From NCBI GenBank assembly GCA_016934225.1, contig JAFGTH010000125.1, forward strand, positions 1 to 13,004: 13,004 bases of DNA. The letters are read 5' to 3'. The notes under the pieces were generated by a model, which made no database searches, was not told where the DNA came from, and saw nothing but the letters and a program-made list of their open reading frames with translations. How positions within the stretch are numbered: position 1 is the first letter of the stretch; the number at the start of each line of letters is the position of its first letter. A program made the translations under genes and the position numbers. The DNA comes from Lentisphaerota bacterium (GTDB lineage Bacteria; Verrucomicrobiota; Kiritimatiellia; UBA8416; JAFGTH01). Positions 1-6,599 of the stretch are shown here, one piece after another.

Positions 1-24
1 AAAGCATGTCTCCATATATGATTT

Positions 25-42
25 TAAACCTACGAAGGTTTA
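25..42. repeat. 7-bp inverted repeat (hairpin) upstream of the IMP cyclohydrolase gene
   Basis: TAAACCT (25-31) and AGGTTTA (36-42) are perfect reverse complements around the tetraloop ACGA. No run of T follows on the plus strand, so it is a poor intrinsic terminator. It may be the end of an upstream transcript, a leader hairpin or an operator. A repeat of this size can occur by chance in 13 kb, and only its place just before the first gene makes it worth listing. Confidence 0.3.
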
Positions 43-72
43 GGGAGTATTGTTTCTAATAAGGGGTGCAAG

Positions 73-756
73 ATGGCATTGAATATTGTTGAAAGAATAG
101 ACGATGGCGTAAAGGTCGAGCATGTGTTAGCCAGTGTTTCCGACAAAAAGGGATTGGAGGATCTAGTTCCGGGTCTTTTAGAGATTAATCCTGATATGCG
201 TATTTATTCCACTGGCGGGACGTATTTGAAAATCAAAGAGATTCTTGGCCAGTCGCGGGCCGCGCGAAACTTGGTTTCTGTATCGGAGTACACCGGGCAA
301 CCTGAGATGCAGGGTGGGTTGGTCAAGACTCTGGATTTCAAGATATACCTGGGATTGTTGAGCGAGACTTACAATGAAGCGCATGTCAAAGATTTGGCGC
401 GCGTCGGCGCGGTTCCCATCAATATGGTGATTGTTAATCTTTATCCATTCAAAGCGACTGTGGCGGCGTCTGATGTGACTCCGGAAAAAGCTCGAACCAA
501 TATTGACATTGGCGGACCGTGCATGGTTCGCGCCTCGGCAAAGAATTTTTTGAGGGTAGCTTCAATCACGGATCCAAGCGATTATTCACAAGTTCTGGCA
601 GAGCTTGGAAAGAGTGGAGGTTATCTTAGTCTCAGGACCAGATTCGAACTGGCGAAGAAGGCGTTTGCGCATACTGCGGAATATGATTCGGCGATATCGT
701 CATATCTTTTGAACTGTGGATTTGGCGAGGTGGAATCGTGTTACAGAACGGGTTAG
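73..756 (+). CDS. purH: Stand-alone IMP cyclohydrolase (PurH N-terminal domain only)
   Basis: This 227-residue protein matches the N-terminal, MGS-like IMP cyclohydrolase half of PurH, which closes FAICAR to IMP in the last step of purine synthesis in the cytosol. Visible family landmarks are STGGT (46-50), the EYTGQPEM and VKTL segment (72-87), VNLYPF with Tyr124, NIDIGGP (143-149), Lys157 in the RASAKN segment, and KAFAHTAEYD (186-195). Bifunctional PurH is usually a little over 500 residues. Here a clean TAG ends the gene after the first domain and queD follows at once, so the AICAR transformylase half is absent, not frameshifted. The usual KTLHPKIHGG stretch reads KTLDFKIYLG, a notable divergence. 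The start ATG has AAGGGG six bases upstream. Split PurH is known in some bacteria, and the formyltransferase must then be encoded elsewhere. The domain call is firm; activity is inferred. Confidence 0.87.
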   Translation: MALNIVERIDDGVKVEHVLASVSDKKGLEDLVPGLLEINPDMRIYSTGGTYLKIKEILGQSRAARNLVSVSEYTGQPEMQGGLVKTLDFKIYLGLLSETYNEAHVKDLARVGAVPINMVIVNLYPFKATVAASDVTPEKARTNIDIGGPCMVRASAKNFLRVASITDPSDYSQVLAELGKSGGYLSLRTRFELAKKAFAHTAEYDSAISSYLLNCGFGEVESCYRTG

Positions 757-762
757 CAGGAC

Positions 763-1131
763 ATGTTTGAAGTAAGCATTAAAACCCATTTTTCCGCTGC
801 GCATCGTTTGGAAGGTTATAATGGCGCTTGCGCAGAACTACACGGTCATAACTGGGAGGTGGAAGTTTTTGTTAGCGGTGAGCGACTTGATGCCGCAGGG
901 ATGCTGGTTGATTTTCGAGTTCTGAAAGATACGGTTGCTGAAGTGATTGTCGGCGTAGATCACAAATACTTGAATGATCTACCGATGTTTGTTGACTGTA
1001 ATCCTTCGTCCGAACAGATAGCGAAGTATCTGTATGACGAATTATCGGCGAAGTTGGGAAATTGGTCATGCAGGGTGAGCAAAGTCAGTGTTCAAGAAGC
1101 TCCCGGTTCGATTGCCAGCTATTGGGAGTAG
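763..1131 (+). CDS. queD: 6-carboxy-5,6,7,8-tetrahydropterin synthase QueD
   Basis: The 122-residue protein belongs to the 6-pyruvoyl-tetrahydropterin synthase/QueD family. QueD converts dihydroneopterin triphosphate to 6-carboxytetrahydropterin, the second step towards preQ0 and queuosine in tRNA. The zinc ligands are visible as His14 (FSAAH) and His27 and His29 (ELHGHN). The catalytic Cys23 lies four residues before His27, the spacing typical of bacterial QueD. Asp66-His67 (VDHKYLND) and Glu112 (QEAPGS) complete the active site, and PSSEQIAKYL (81-90) is a family landmark. The length is normal. It starts six bases after the IMP cyclohydrolase stop with only a weak ribosome binding site, suggesting translational coupling. 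No queC, queE or queF is in the window. A folate-related PTPS paralogue is possible but the Cys spacing favours QueD. Confidence 0.9.
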   Translation: MFEVSIKTHFSAAHRLEGYNGACAELHGHNWEVEVFVSGERLDAAGMLVDFRVLKDTVAEVIVGVDHKYLNDLPMFVDCNPSSEQIAKYLYDELSAKLGNWSCRVSKVSVQEAPGSIASYWE

Positions 1132-1195
1132 AGAAAGTTTTTGGAATTGTGCAAAAGTATTTGTCGGTGCAGAAGAAAGATAAAGGCGTTTTAAG

Positions 1196-2050
1196 ATGAT
1201 TGATTTACATACGCATTCGACCTTTTCTGACGGCAGTTTTACTCCGGAAGAATTGGTGGACATGGCGAAAAAAACAGGTCTTACGGCAATGGCGCTGACG
1301 GATCATGACTGTACGGATGGTTTGCCGCGATTTCTTGCGGCTTGTAACAGCGCCGGAATTCAAGGCGTTCGGGGAGTTGAGATTAGTGCAGAAGTTGAGA
1401 AAGGAACGATGCACATTTTAGGCTATGCATTTGAACCGGACGATGCAAATCTCGAGGGCATGTTGAAGCGTATACGAAACGGAAGAGAAGACAGAAACAG
1501 GAAAATTATCCTGAAGCTGAATGAGCTTGGATGCAACATATCGTGGGAAGAGGTAGCCGGGTATGCGGGGGAGGACGTGGTTGGTCGTCCTCATTTTGCT
1601 CAGGCGCTTGTTGCGAATGGGTTTGTTGAGTCGAAACAATCGGCGTTTGACAGATTTCTCGCCAAGGGGAGGCCGGCGTATGTTGATCGTTTTCGGCAGA
1701 AACCTTCCGAAAGCATTGCGGCCATTGTTGACGCCGGAGGGATTGCAGTGCTTGCGCATCCGTTTACTTTAGAACTCGGATTGCGGCAGTTGCGGACTCT
1801 GATTGCAGAGATGACAGAAGACGGGTTGGGAGGTATTGAAGTTTATTATGCCGAGCATTCGCCCGAGCAGATAAAACAATACCATGACCTTGCTGAAGAG
1901 TTTGGTCTTGTTGCAACCGGAGGTTCCGATTTTCACGGCGAAGCTAATCCTGCGATACGTCTTGGCTGCGGGTTTGGGTCTCTCCATGTTCCTGACACTG
2001 TTCTGAAAGACCTGTTGAATCGGGTAAAACAACAAACGGCAAGGGCCTGA
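1196..2050 (+). CDS. PHP-domain phosphoesterase, TrpH/YciV (RNase AM) family
   Basis: The 284-residue protein has the complete PHP metal-binding set: HTH (His5, His7), Asp12, DHD (His37), Glu62 and His73, then GRPH (His133), LAHPF (His188) and GSDFHG (Asp245, His247). The middle section of about residues 95-165 corresponds to the insertion found in the YciV/TrpH group. Studied members hydrolyse 3',5'-nucleoside bisphosphates and act as 5'-3' exoribonucleases on short RNAs (RNase AM), using a trinuclear metal site in the cytosol. The family assignment is strong, but the substrate in this organism is inferred. Length is typical. It starts 64 bases after queD, with AAAGG near 1183 as a modest ribosome binding site, and ends seven bases before the fumarase alpha gene, so it is probably in the same transcript. 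Confidence 0.87.
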   Translation: MIDLHTHSTFSDGSFTPEELVDMAKKTGLTAMALTDHDCTDGLPRFLAACNSAGIQGVRGVEISAEVEKGTMHILGYAFEPDDANLEGMLKRIRNGREDRNRKIILKLNELGCNISWEEVAGYAGEDVVGRPHFAQALVANGFVESKQSAFDRFLAKGRPAYVDRFRQKPSESIAAIVDAGGIAVLAHPFTLELGLRQLRTLIAEMTEDGLGGIEVYYAEHSPEQIKQYHDLAEEFGLVATGGSDFHGEANPAIRLGCGFGSLHVPDTVLKDLLNRVKQQTARA

Positions 2051-2057
2051 TAATAAC

Positions 2058-2942
2058 ATGAGAAAGGCGCATTGGGAAAAAAATCTGTTTGAGTTGATAC
2101 GCAAAACGTCCACCGATCTTCCGGCGGACGTTGAAGCAGCCATAAGGAGAGCGTTGCTGAAGGAGAAAAAGAATTCTCGAGCGGCATGGGTTCTCACAAC
2201 GATTCTGGAAAATGCTGCCATTGCGCGCAAGAACGATACACCCATATGTCAAGATACCGGTGTTTTGCAATTTCACTTTGGAGTACCGGTTGGGTTTGAC
2301 ACTAATGCGCTGGTGGCGATGACACGATCTGCAGTATCGCGCGCGACACGTTATGGTTATGTGCGTCAAAACACTTTGGATTCGGTATCCGGTGCGTCAT
2401 ACGAAACCAACATTGCGCATGGTTCACCTGTGTTTCATTTTCAGCAGAAGGCGCGGAAAACTGTTGATGTTCGACTAGTGATGAAGGGTGGTGGAAGCGA
2501 AAATGTCGGCAGACAGTTCAGTTTGCCGGATGCTGAGATTGGGGCATCCAGGGATTTGGAAGGTGTTCGGAAGTGCATTTTGCAAGCAGTGTGGGAAGCG
2601 CAAGGGAACGGGTGTGCGCCGGGAATTTTGGGTGTATGTATTGGGGGTGACCGTACGACAGGTTATACTCATTCGAAGGAGCAGTTTCTGCGAAAGATTG
2701 GAGAAAAATCTCCGGTGAAGCTATTGGCCAAACTTGAGGAACGAATTATCAAGGATTGCAGAAAACTGGATATTGGGCCTATGGGTTTGGGCGGACGAGC
2801 AACTTTGCTTGATGCGAAAATAGACGCTTTGAGTCGGCATCCTGCCTGCTATTTTGTAACGGTTTCTTTCATGTGTTGGGCATTCAGACGGCGTGGTGTG
2901 CTTCTTGGGCCGGAAGGTGGTATCAAGAGATGGCTTTACTAA
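2058..2942 (+). CDS. Class I fumarate hydratase (or L-tartrate dehydratase-type) alpha subunit
   Basis: This is the N-terminal, iron-sulfur-binding half of the class I fumarase/tartrate dehydratase family, encoded separately as in many anaerobes and archaea. It interconverts fumarate and L-malate with the beta subunit. Three cysteines fit the [4Fe-4S] ligands: Cys64 (TPICQDTG), Cys194 (GVCIGGDR) and Cys283 (FMCWAFRRR). KGGGSEN (143-149) and GPMGLGG (240-246) are other family motifs. The length of 294 is slightly long for an alpha subunit, the excess being a short C-terminal tail after the last cysteine. An oxygen-labile cluster enzyme fits an anaerobic or microaerophilic host. The sequence cannot separate fumarase from tartrate dehydratase; fumarase is more likely in a housekeeping context. 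It follows the PHP gene by seven bases and precedes its beta partner. Confidence 0.9.
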   Translation: MRKAHWEKNLFELIRKTSTDLPADVEAAIRRALLKEKKNSRAAWVLTTILENAAIARKNDTPICQDTGVLQFHFGVPVGFDTNALVAMTRSAVSRATRYGYVRQNTLDSVSGASYETNIAHGSPVFHFQQKARKTVDVRLVMKGGGSENVGRQFSLPDAEIGASRDLEGVRKCILQAVWEAQGNGCAPGILGVCIGGDRTTGYTHSKEQFLRKIGEKSPVKLLAKLEERIIKDCRKLDIGPMGLGGRATLLDAKIDALSRHPACYFVTVSFMCWAFRRRGVLLGPEGGIKRWLY

Positions 2943-2970
2943 CACGCTGTCGGGCAATTGGGAATTTCCT

Positions 2971-2975
2971 GGAGG
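2971..2975 (+). promoter_or_regulatory. Ribosome binding site fixing the fumarase beta start
   Basis: GGAGG lies six bases before the ATG at 2982. An in-frame TTG at 2958 would place this motif inside the coding region, so the ATG is preferred. Confidence 0.75.
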
Positions 2976-2981
2976 CAGGCG

Positions 2982-3563
2982 ATGTCGGAAGTAAGTATTG
3001 AGTATCCGTTTTCGGCGGCGGCAGTCCGAAATCTGAGTGTCGGCGATCGTATCCGATTAAGCGGACTGGTTTTCACGGGACGCGATCGGTTTCACAAGTA
3101 TCTTTTTGACGGCGGAAAGAGTCCTGTTCATCTCAAGGACGGCGCAATATACCATTGTGGTCCGGTTGTGATTCGCAAAGACGGTGAATGGAAGGTTCTG
3201 GCGGCGGGACCGACCACATCTTCCAGGGAAGATTTGTACACGCCGAAGATTATAGAGGAACACAAAATTCGAGTAATTATCGGAAAAGGCGGAATGGGCA
3301 AAGCTACATTGGAAGCATGTTCGCATCACGGCTGTGTGTATCTTCAGGCCGTTGGCGGCGCGGCTGCTCATATTGCTCAAAGAGTAGAACGTGTGCAGGG
3401 GGTTCATTTAATCAAGGAGTTTGGGGCAGCCGATGCAGTGTGGGAATTGATTATTCATGATATGGAAGCAGTTGTGACAATGGATGCGCACGGTAACAGT
3501 CTTCACAAGCGCATAAGAAATTCTTCGAAGCGATCGCTGAGGGTCGTCATTGCCGGAGATTAG
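2982..3563 (+). CDS. Class I fumarate hydratase (or tartrate dehydratase-type) beta subunit
   Basis: From the ATG at 2982 the protein has 193 residues and matches the C-terminal (beta) half of class I fumarases. It forms the substrate-binding, swivelling domain that pairs with the iron-sulfur alpha subunit. Family motifs are GRDRFH (33-38), GPTTSSR (76-82), GKGGMG (101-106), AVGGAAAH (113-120) and the KEFGAADAVWE segment (135-145). The order alpha then beta with a 39-base gap is the usual arrangement for split enzymes. The shorter form is chosen because GGAGG sits at good spacing and residues upstream of it (MGISWRQA) have no family counterpart. The partner gene immediately upstream makes the call secure at family level. 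The preferred substrate, fumarate rather than tartrate, is inferred. Confidence 0.9.
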   Translation: MSEVSIEYPFSAAAVRNLSVGDRIRLSGLVFTGRDRFHKYLFDGGKSPVHLKDGAIYHCGPVVIRKDGEWKVLAAGPTTSSREDLYTPKIIEEHKIRVIIGKGGMGKATLEACSHHGCVYLQAVGGAAAHIAQRVERVQGVHLIKEFGAADAVWELIIHDMEAVVTMDAHGNSLHKRIRNSSKRSLRVVIAGD

Positions 3564-3605
3564 TGTTCCGGAAGCGGTTGGGAACTTGTGTCTGAGGATG
3601 GGGCG

Positions 3606-4541
3606 ATGAGATTGATTTTTATGGGATCTGCGTCTTTCTCGTGTCCTTCTCTTGACGCCCTTATGCGGTGTGACGGTATCGAGGTGGTAGGGGTTATTAC
3701 TCAACCTGATCGGCCAAAGGGGAGAAGACGCGTAGTTTCGCCTTGCGCAGTAAAGGATCATTTAAGCGGCAGTGATGTCGCGATTATGACTCCGGATGAT
3801 GTGAACAGCAAGGCCAGTATCGCCGCAATAGCGGAATTGCGCCCAAACCTGATTGTGGTTGTAGCGTATGGACAGATATTGAAAAAGGCCGTGCTTGATG
3901 TGCCTGATCGCGGATGCGTTAATTTGCACGCTTCGCTTCTTCCGAAGTATCGCGGCGCGGCTCCCATTCAGTGGGCGATAACCAACGGTGAATCCAGGAC
4001 TGGAGTAACCGTGATGCTTATGAACGAACGAATGGATGAAGGCGATATAATTCTTAAGAGAGAAGTGGACATTGGGTATTCTACAACCGGCGGTGAATTG
4101 CAGGATCGTTTGTCCATAGTTGGCGCATCGGCCCTTGTAGAAGCGGTTGGCATGTTCGCGAACGGAGCAGTGACTACAGAGCGGCAAGACTCCCTGGAGG
4201 CGAGTTTGGCGCCGAAATTGAACAAAGAGGACGGCAGGATTGTCTGGACTGATGGCGCTCGCGCGATATATAATAAAGTGCGAGCATTCAATCCATGGCC
4301 CTGTTGCTTTTGTAAGTACGTTGATGGGTCCGGTACTGTGCTTCGGATTTGGCGTGTTGAGGAGAGCACTGGAGAAGGGATGCCCGGAGAAATCATCGGC
4401 ATATCCGACGACGGCCCATTGGTGGCCGTTGGTGATGGCGCAATCCGTTTATTGGAAGTACAGCCTGAGGGTCGTAAGAGAATGACCGGCAGTTCATATG
4501 TATGCGGTTACAGGTTAAGAGTTGGGCAAGTGTTCCAGTGA
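3606..4541 (+). CDS. fmt: Methionyl-tRNA formyltransferase
   Basis: Fmt formylates initiator Met-tRNA with 10-formyltetrahydrofolate. The 311-residue protein is of normal length and begins MRLIFMG, the standard start of the family. This favours the ATG at 3606, with GAGG eight bases upstream, over the in-frame GTG at 3588. The formyltransferase domain covers about residues 1-190 with QPDRPKGR (33-40), the catalytic NLH (106-108), SLLPKYRGAAPIQWAI (110-125) and the MDEGDI motif (143-148) holding the active-site aspartate. The C-terminal OB-fold tRNA-binding domain covers about 205-311, including the VRAFNPWP segment (236-243). The gene is usually next to def, but no peptide deformylase gene lies here; fumarase is upstream and an unknown gene downstream. 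Both gaps are about 43 bases, so cotranscription is likely. Confidence 0.95.
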   Translation: MRLIFMGSASFSCPSLDALMRCDGIEVVGVITQPDRPKGRRRVVSPCAVKDHLSGSDVAIMTPDDVNSKASIAAIAELRPNLIVVVAYGQILKKAVLDVPDRGCVNLHASLLPKYRGAAPIQWAITNGESRTGVTVMLMNERMDEGDIILKREVDIGYSTTGGELQDRLSIVGASALVEAVGMFANGAVTTERQDSLEASLAPKLNKEDGRIVWTDGARAIYNKVRAFNPWPCCFCKYVDGSGTVLRIWRVEESTGEGMPGEIIGISDDGPLVAVGDGAIRLLEVQPEGRKRMTGSSYVCGYRLRVGQVFQ

Positions 4542-4571
4542 CTTTTTCGCTTAGGGTGTTTTCGGAGTGGT

Positions 4572-4577
4572 AGGAGG
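4572..4577 (+). promoter_or_regulatory. Strong ribosome binding site that points to a GTG start at 4585
   Basis: AGGAGG is only one base from the ATG at 4579 but seven bases from the in-frame GTG at 4585. Spacing therefore favours the GTG as the real initiation codon of the next gene. Confidence 0.6.
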
Positions 4578-4584
4578 TATGAAT

Positions 4585-5193
4585 GTGACATCAGTGAACG
4601 AATGGATTGTGAGAGAATATTTTGAGACACTGGGTTATCTGGTCAGTCAACCCAGGAAATATGTCGTTTCGGGTAAACAGAAGAAATCAGACGAAGAAAT
4701 AGATTTTGTGGTGCATAATCCTCAGGTGATGGAGCGCCGAGTGCCGGATCATATCGTATGGACTACGCCGGATTTGCGAACTGTGCCCAGTGCTGTTGTT
4801 GGAATACATGGCTGGCATACGGAACGTTTCTATGCGTCTACATTTGAACAGTCGCCGGAAATTTTGCGGTTTGCGCAACCTGCATCCATTCGTTTTGCCG
4901 AGCGGTTATTGGGTGTCAGTCCGGTTGCTAGAATATTATGTCTGCCCAAGTTGCCCGCATCCGGGGAATTGAAGAAGAAGACAATATCCATGTTAAAAGA
5001 TAATGGAATTGATGGAGTTATATCATTCCGCACAATGTTGGCCGATTTAGTGGCTGGAGTGGACACGAACAAGAACTACGAAAAATCGGATTTACTTCAA
5101 ATTCTGCGCCTTTTGAAGAACTACGATCTGATACGCGACGATCAAATGGAGTTTTTCGGCAAGAGAAAAACCAGAGCCAGGCCTGTCGGTTAA
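4585..5193 (+). CDS. Conserved-looking protein of unknown function, possible nuclease-like fold
   Basis: I do not recognise a named family with confidence. From the GTG at 4585 the product has 202 residues and begins MTSVNEWIVREYFE. It has no signal peptide or membrane segment, so it should be cytosolic. Visible elements are an N-terminal helix with an aromatic/charged face (5-20), a basic loop (24-34), EEIDFVVHNP (37-46), an Asp/Trp-rich stretch with PDHIVW and TPDLRTVP (54-68), a hydrophobic strand ending GIHGWHTERF (73-82), and a basic C-terminal tail. A charged helix leading into an E-x-D hydrophobic strand recalls PD-(D/E)XK nuclease folds, but the expected E-x-K after the next strand is missing. 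This is at most a weak hint, perhaps of a degenerate nuclease. It is the last gene of the plus-strand run, 43 bases after fmt. Coding is supported by the strong ribosome binding site and gene-like composition. Confidence 0.7.
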   Translation: MTSVNEWIVREYFETLGYLVSQPRKYVVSGKQKKSDEEIDFVVHNPQVMERRVPDHIVWTTPDLRTVPSAVVGIHGWHTERFYASTFEQSPEILRFAQPASIRFAERLLGVSPVARILCLPKLPASGELKKKTISMLKDNGIDGVISFRTMLADLVAGVDTNKNYEKSDLLQILRLLKNYDLIRDDQMEFFGKRKTRARPVG

Positions 5194-5413
5194 GCTGGGA
5201 GTTAAGGGTGGGATTGTTGACCTATGCGATATGACAGAAATGTTTTCGACGTTTTATGAAGACGTTTCTGTTGTGTAAATCTGTTTCTGAAATACGATTA
5301 TCTTGTCTGAAAAATCTGCTGCCGGATTCAAACCGGATGTCTATATTGCAAGTTGTATGTTCTGTGGTCTGTTCCTGAAATAAGCGGTTTAGGGAGTCTT
5401 GAAGTGTTTGTAA
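5194..5413. other. Convergent intergenic region without a recognised terminator
   Basis: This 220-base gap separates the ends of the plus-strand run and the minus-strand operon. It is AT-rich relative to the genes. I see no strong GC hairpin with a T-run on either strand. There is a 14-base direct repeat with one mismatch, CTGTTTCTGAAATA (5281-5294) and CTGTTCCTGAAATA (5369-5382), and small repeats of GACGTTT and CCGGAT. None has an evident role. Confidence 0.5.
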
Positions 5414-6523
5414 TTACAGGTATGCAGAAAGGATCTTGTGTATAAGACTTTCGGCGATACCCTGGGCGGTTTGCCATGTTCCGAGCTTTGTTGGGAGTAC
5501 GAATTTATTCTCTCCGGACGAGAACTTTTTATCGTGACGCATGGTTTTCATGATTGATTCGATTTGAAGATCGCGGCCGTTTATTTCCACGGGCAACTGC
5601 AATTTGCGGAGCAGTTTCTCGATTCGTAATTTGACTTCTTTGTCGCACAGATTCAAGGCAATGGCGAGATCTGTTGCCGCCAACATGCCTATTGCGATTG
5701 CTTCGCCGTGAAGCAATCGGTAGTCCGAGGCGCTTTCGATTGCATGTCCGAGTGTATGACCGAAGTTAAGGACTATTCGACGGCCTCCGGTGTCTCTTTC
5801 GTCCTCGCGCACGACGGAGGCCTTTATTCTACAACAATCGCCTACTACTTTCGCCATGGCGTTTGGATCAATGTCCAAAAGGGCTTCTGTGTGTGCTTCG
5901 ACGAATTCAAATAGCTGTCGGTTACAAACCACTCCGTATTTCACCACTTCCGCCATGCCCGAGCACAGTTGGCGTTTTTCAAGTGTGTGGAGTGTTGCAA
6001 GGTCAATCACAACCATTTGCGGCTGATGGAAGACTCCCAGCAGATTTTTAATATTGGCGAAATTGATCCCGGTTTTTCCGCCAACAGACGAATCAACGCA
6101 GGCAAGCAGGGTAGTGGGCACTTGTATGCAGGTTATTCCTCTTCTGAATGTGCCGGCGACAAATCCGCTGATATCTCCGACAACACCGCCGCCGAGAGCA
6201 ATGACCACAGGCACGGAAGCCGGATCGGGAAAATTCAGAGCGAGCGCTTCCTGTGCGCGATTGTATTCGTTGATATTTTTGCTGTGTTCGCCGTCGGGTA
6301 TGTCATGTCGGATAATATGGGAGCATCCGATCTGGCGCAGCCCTTTAATGAGAGATTCGGCGTAGAGATCGCCTACCACGGGATTGGTTATGATCAATAC
6401 ATTATCCATAAGAATTTTGGATGCCAGCGCGGATGCAGAGTCCTGAAGCCAATTGGATCCTATGAGGATATCATAGTTTCCAGACGAAGGACTCACTTCG
6501 ATTTTGTCAATCAAATATGGCAT
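5414..6523 (-). CDS. aroB: 3-dehydroquinate synthase
   Basis: AroB converts DAHP to 3-dehydroquinate in the shikimate pathway, using NAD+ and a divalent metal. From the ATG at 6523 the protein has 369 residues, close to family length. It shows GGGVVGD (111-117), FVAGTFRRG (121-129), PTTLL (136-140), DSSVGGKTG (144-152), metal ligands Glu192 (GMAEVVKYG), His256 (FGHTLGH) and His272 (LHGEA), and HDKK (330-333). An in-frame ATG at 6565 would add 14 residues. The shorter form is preferred because it places the YDILIG segment at the usual distance from the N terminus. Neither start has a strong ribosome binding site. It is the last gene of the acc operon, 76 bases after the OadA-AccB gene (34 if the longer start is used). 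Function in aromatic synthesis is secure; its linkage to the acc genes is probably just operon sharing. Confidence 0.95.
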   Translation of the reverse strand: MPYLIDKIEVSPSSGNYDILIGSNWLQDSASALASKILMDNVLIITNPVVGDLYAESLIKGLRQIGCSHIIRHDIPDGEHSKNINEYNRAQEALALNFPDPASVPVVIALGGGVVGDISGFVAGTFRRGITCIQVPTTLLACVDSSVGGKTGINFANIKNLLGVFHQPQMVVIDLATLHTLEKRQLCSGMAEVVKYGVVCNRQLFEFVEAHTEALLDIDPNAMAKVVGDCCRIKASVVREDERDTGGRRIVLNFGHTLGHAIESASDYRLLHGEAIAIGMLAATDLAIALNLCDKEVKLRIEKLLRKLQLPVEINGRDLQIESIMKTMRHDKKFSSGENKFVLPTKLGTWQTAQGIAESLIHKILSAYL

Positions 6524-6599
6524 TGTCTTATCCAAGTTTGCAGTGCGACTTGTGTCTATGAGCATTTATACCGGTGGTCCGGGTTTTGGCAGAGACCAA

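Noticed and set aside
763..1131. Possible frameshifted AICAR transformylase remnant after the IMP cyclohydrolase
   Set aside because: The following bases encode a complete QueD in good frame, so no remnant of the second PurH domain is present.
1769..2369. Minus-strand open frames opposite the PHP and fumarase alpha genes
   Set aside because: They cross the boundary between two clear plus-strand genes and show no motif or ribosome binding site.
37..5401. Repeat GGTTTAGGGAGT at 37-48 and 5386-5397 (15 of 16 bases match when extended)
   Set aside because: Several 12-base matches are expected by chance in 13 kb, and one site is upstream of a gene while the other is in a convergent gap, so no shared role is evident.
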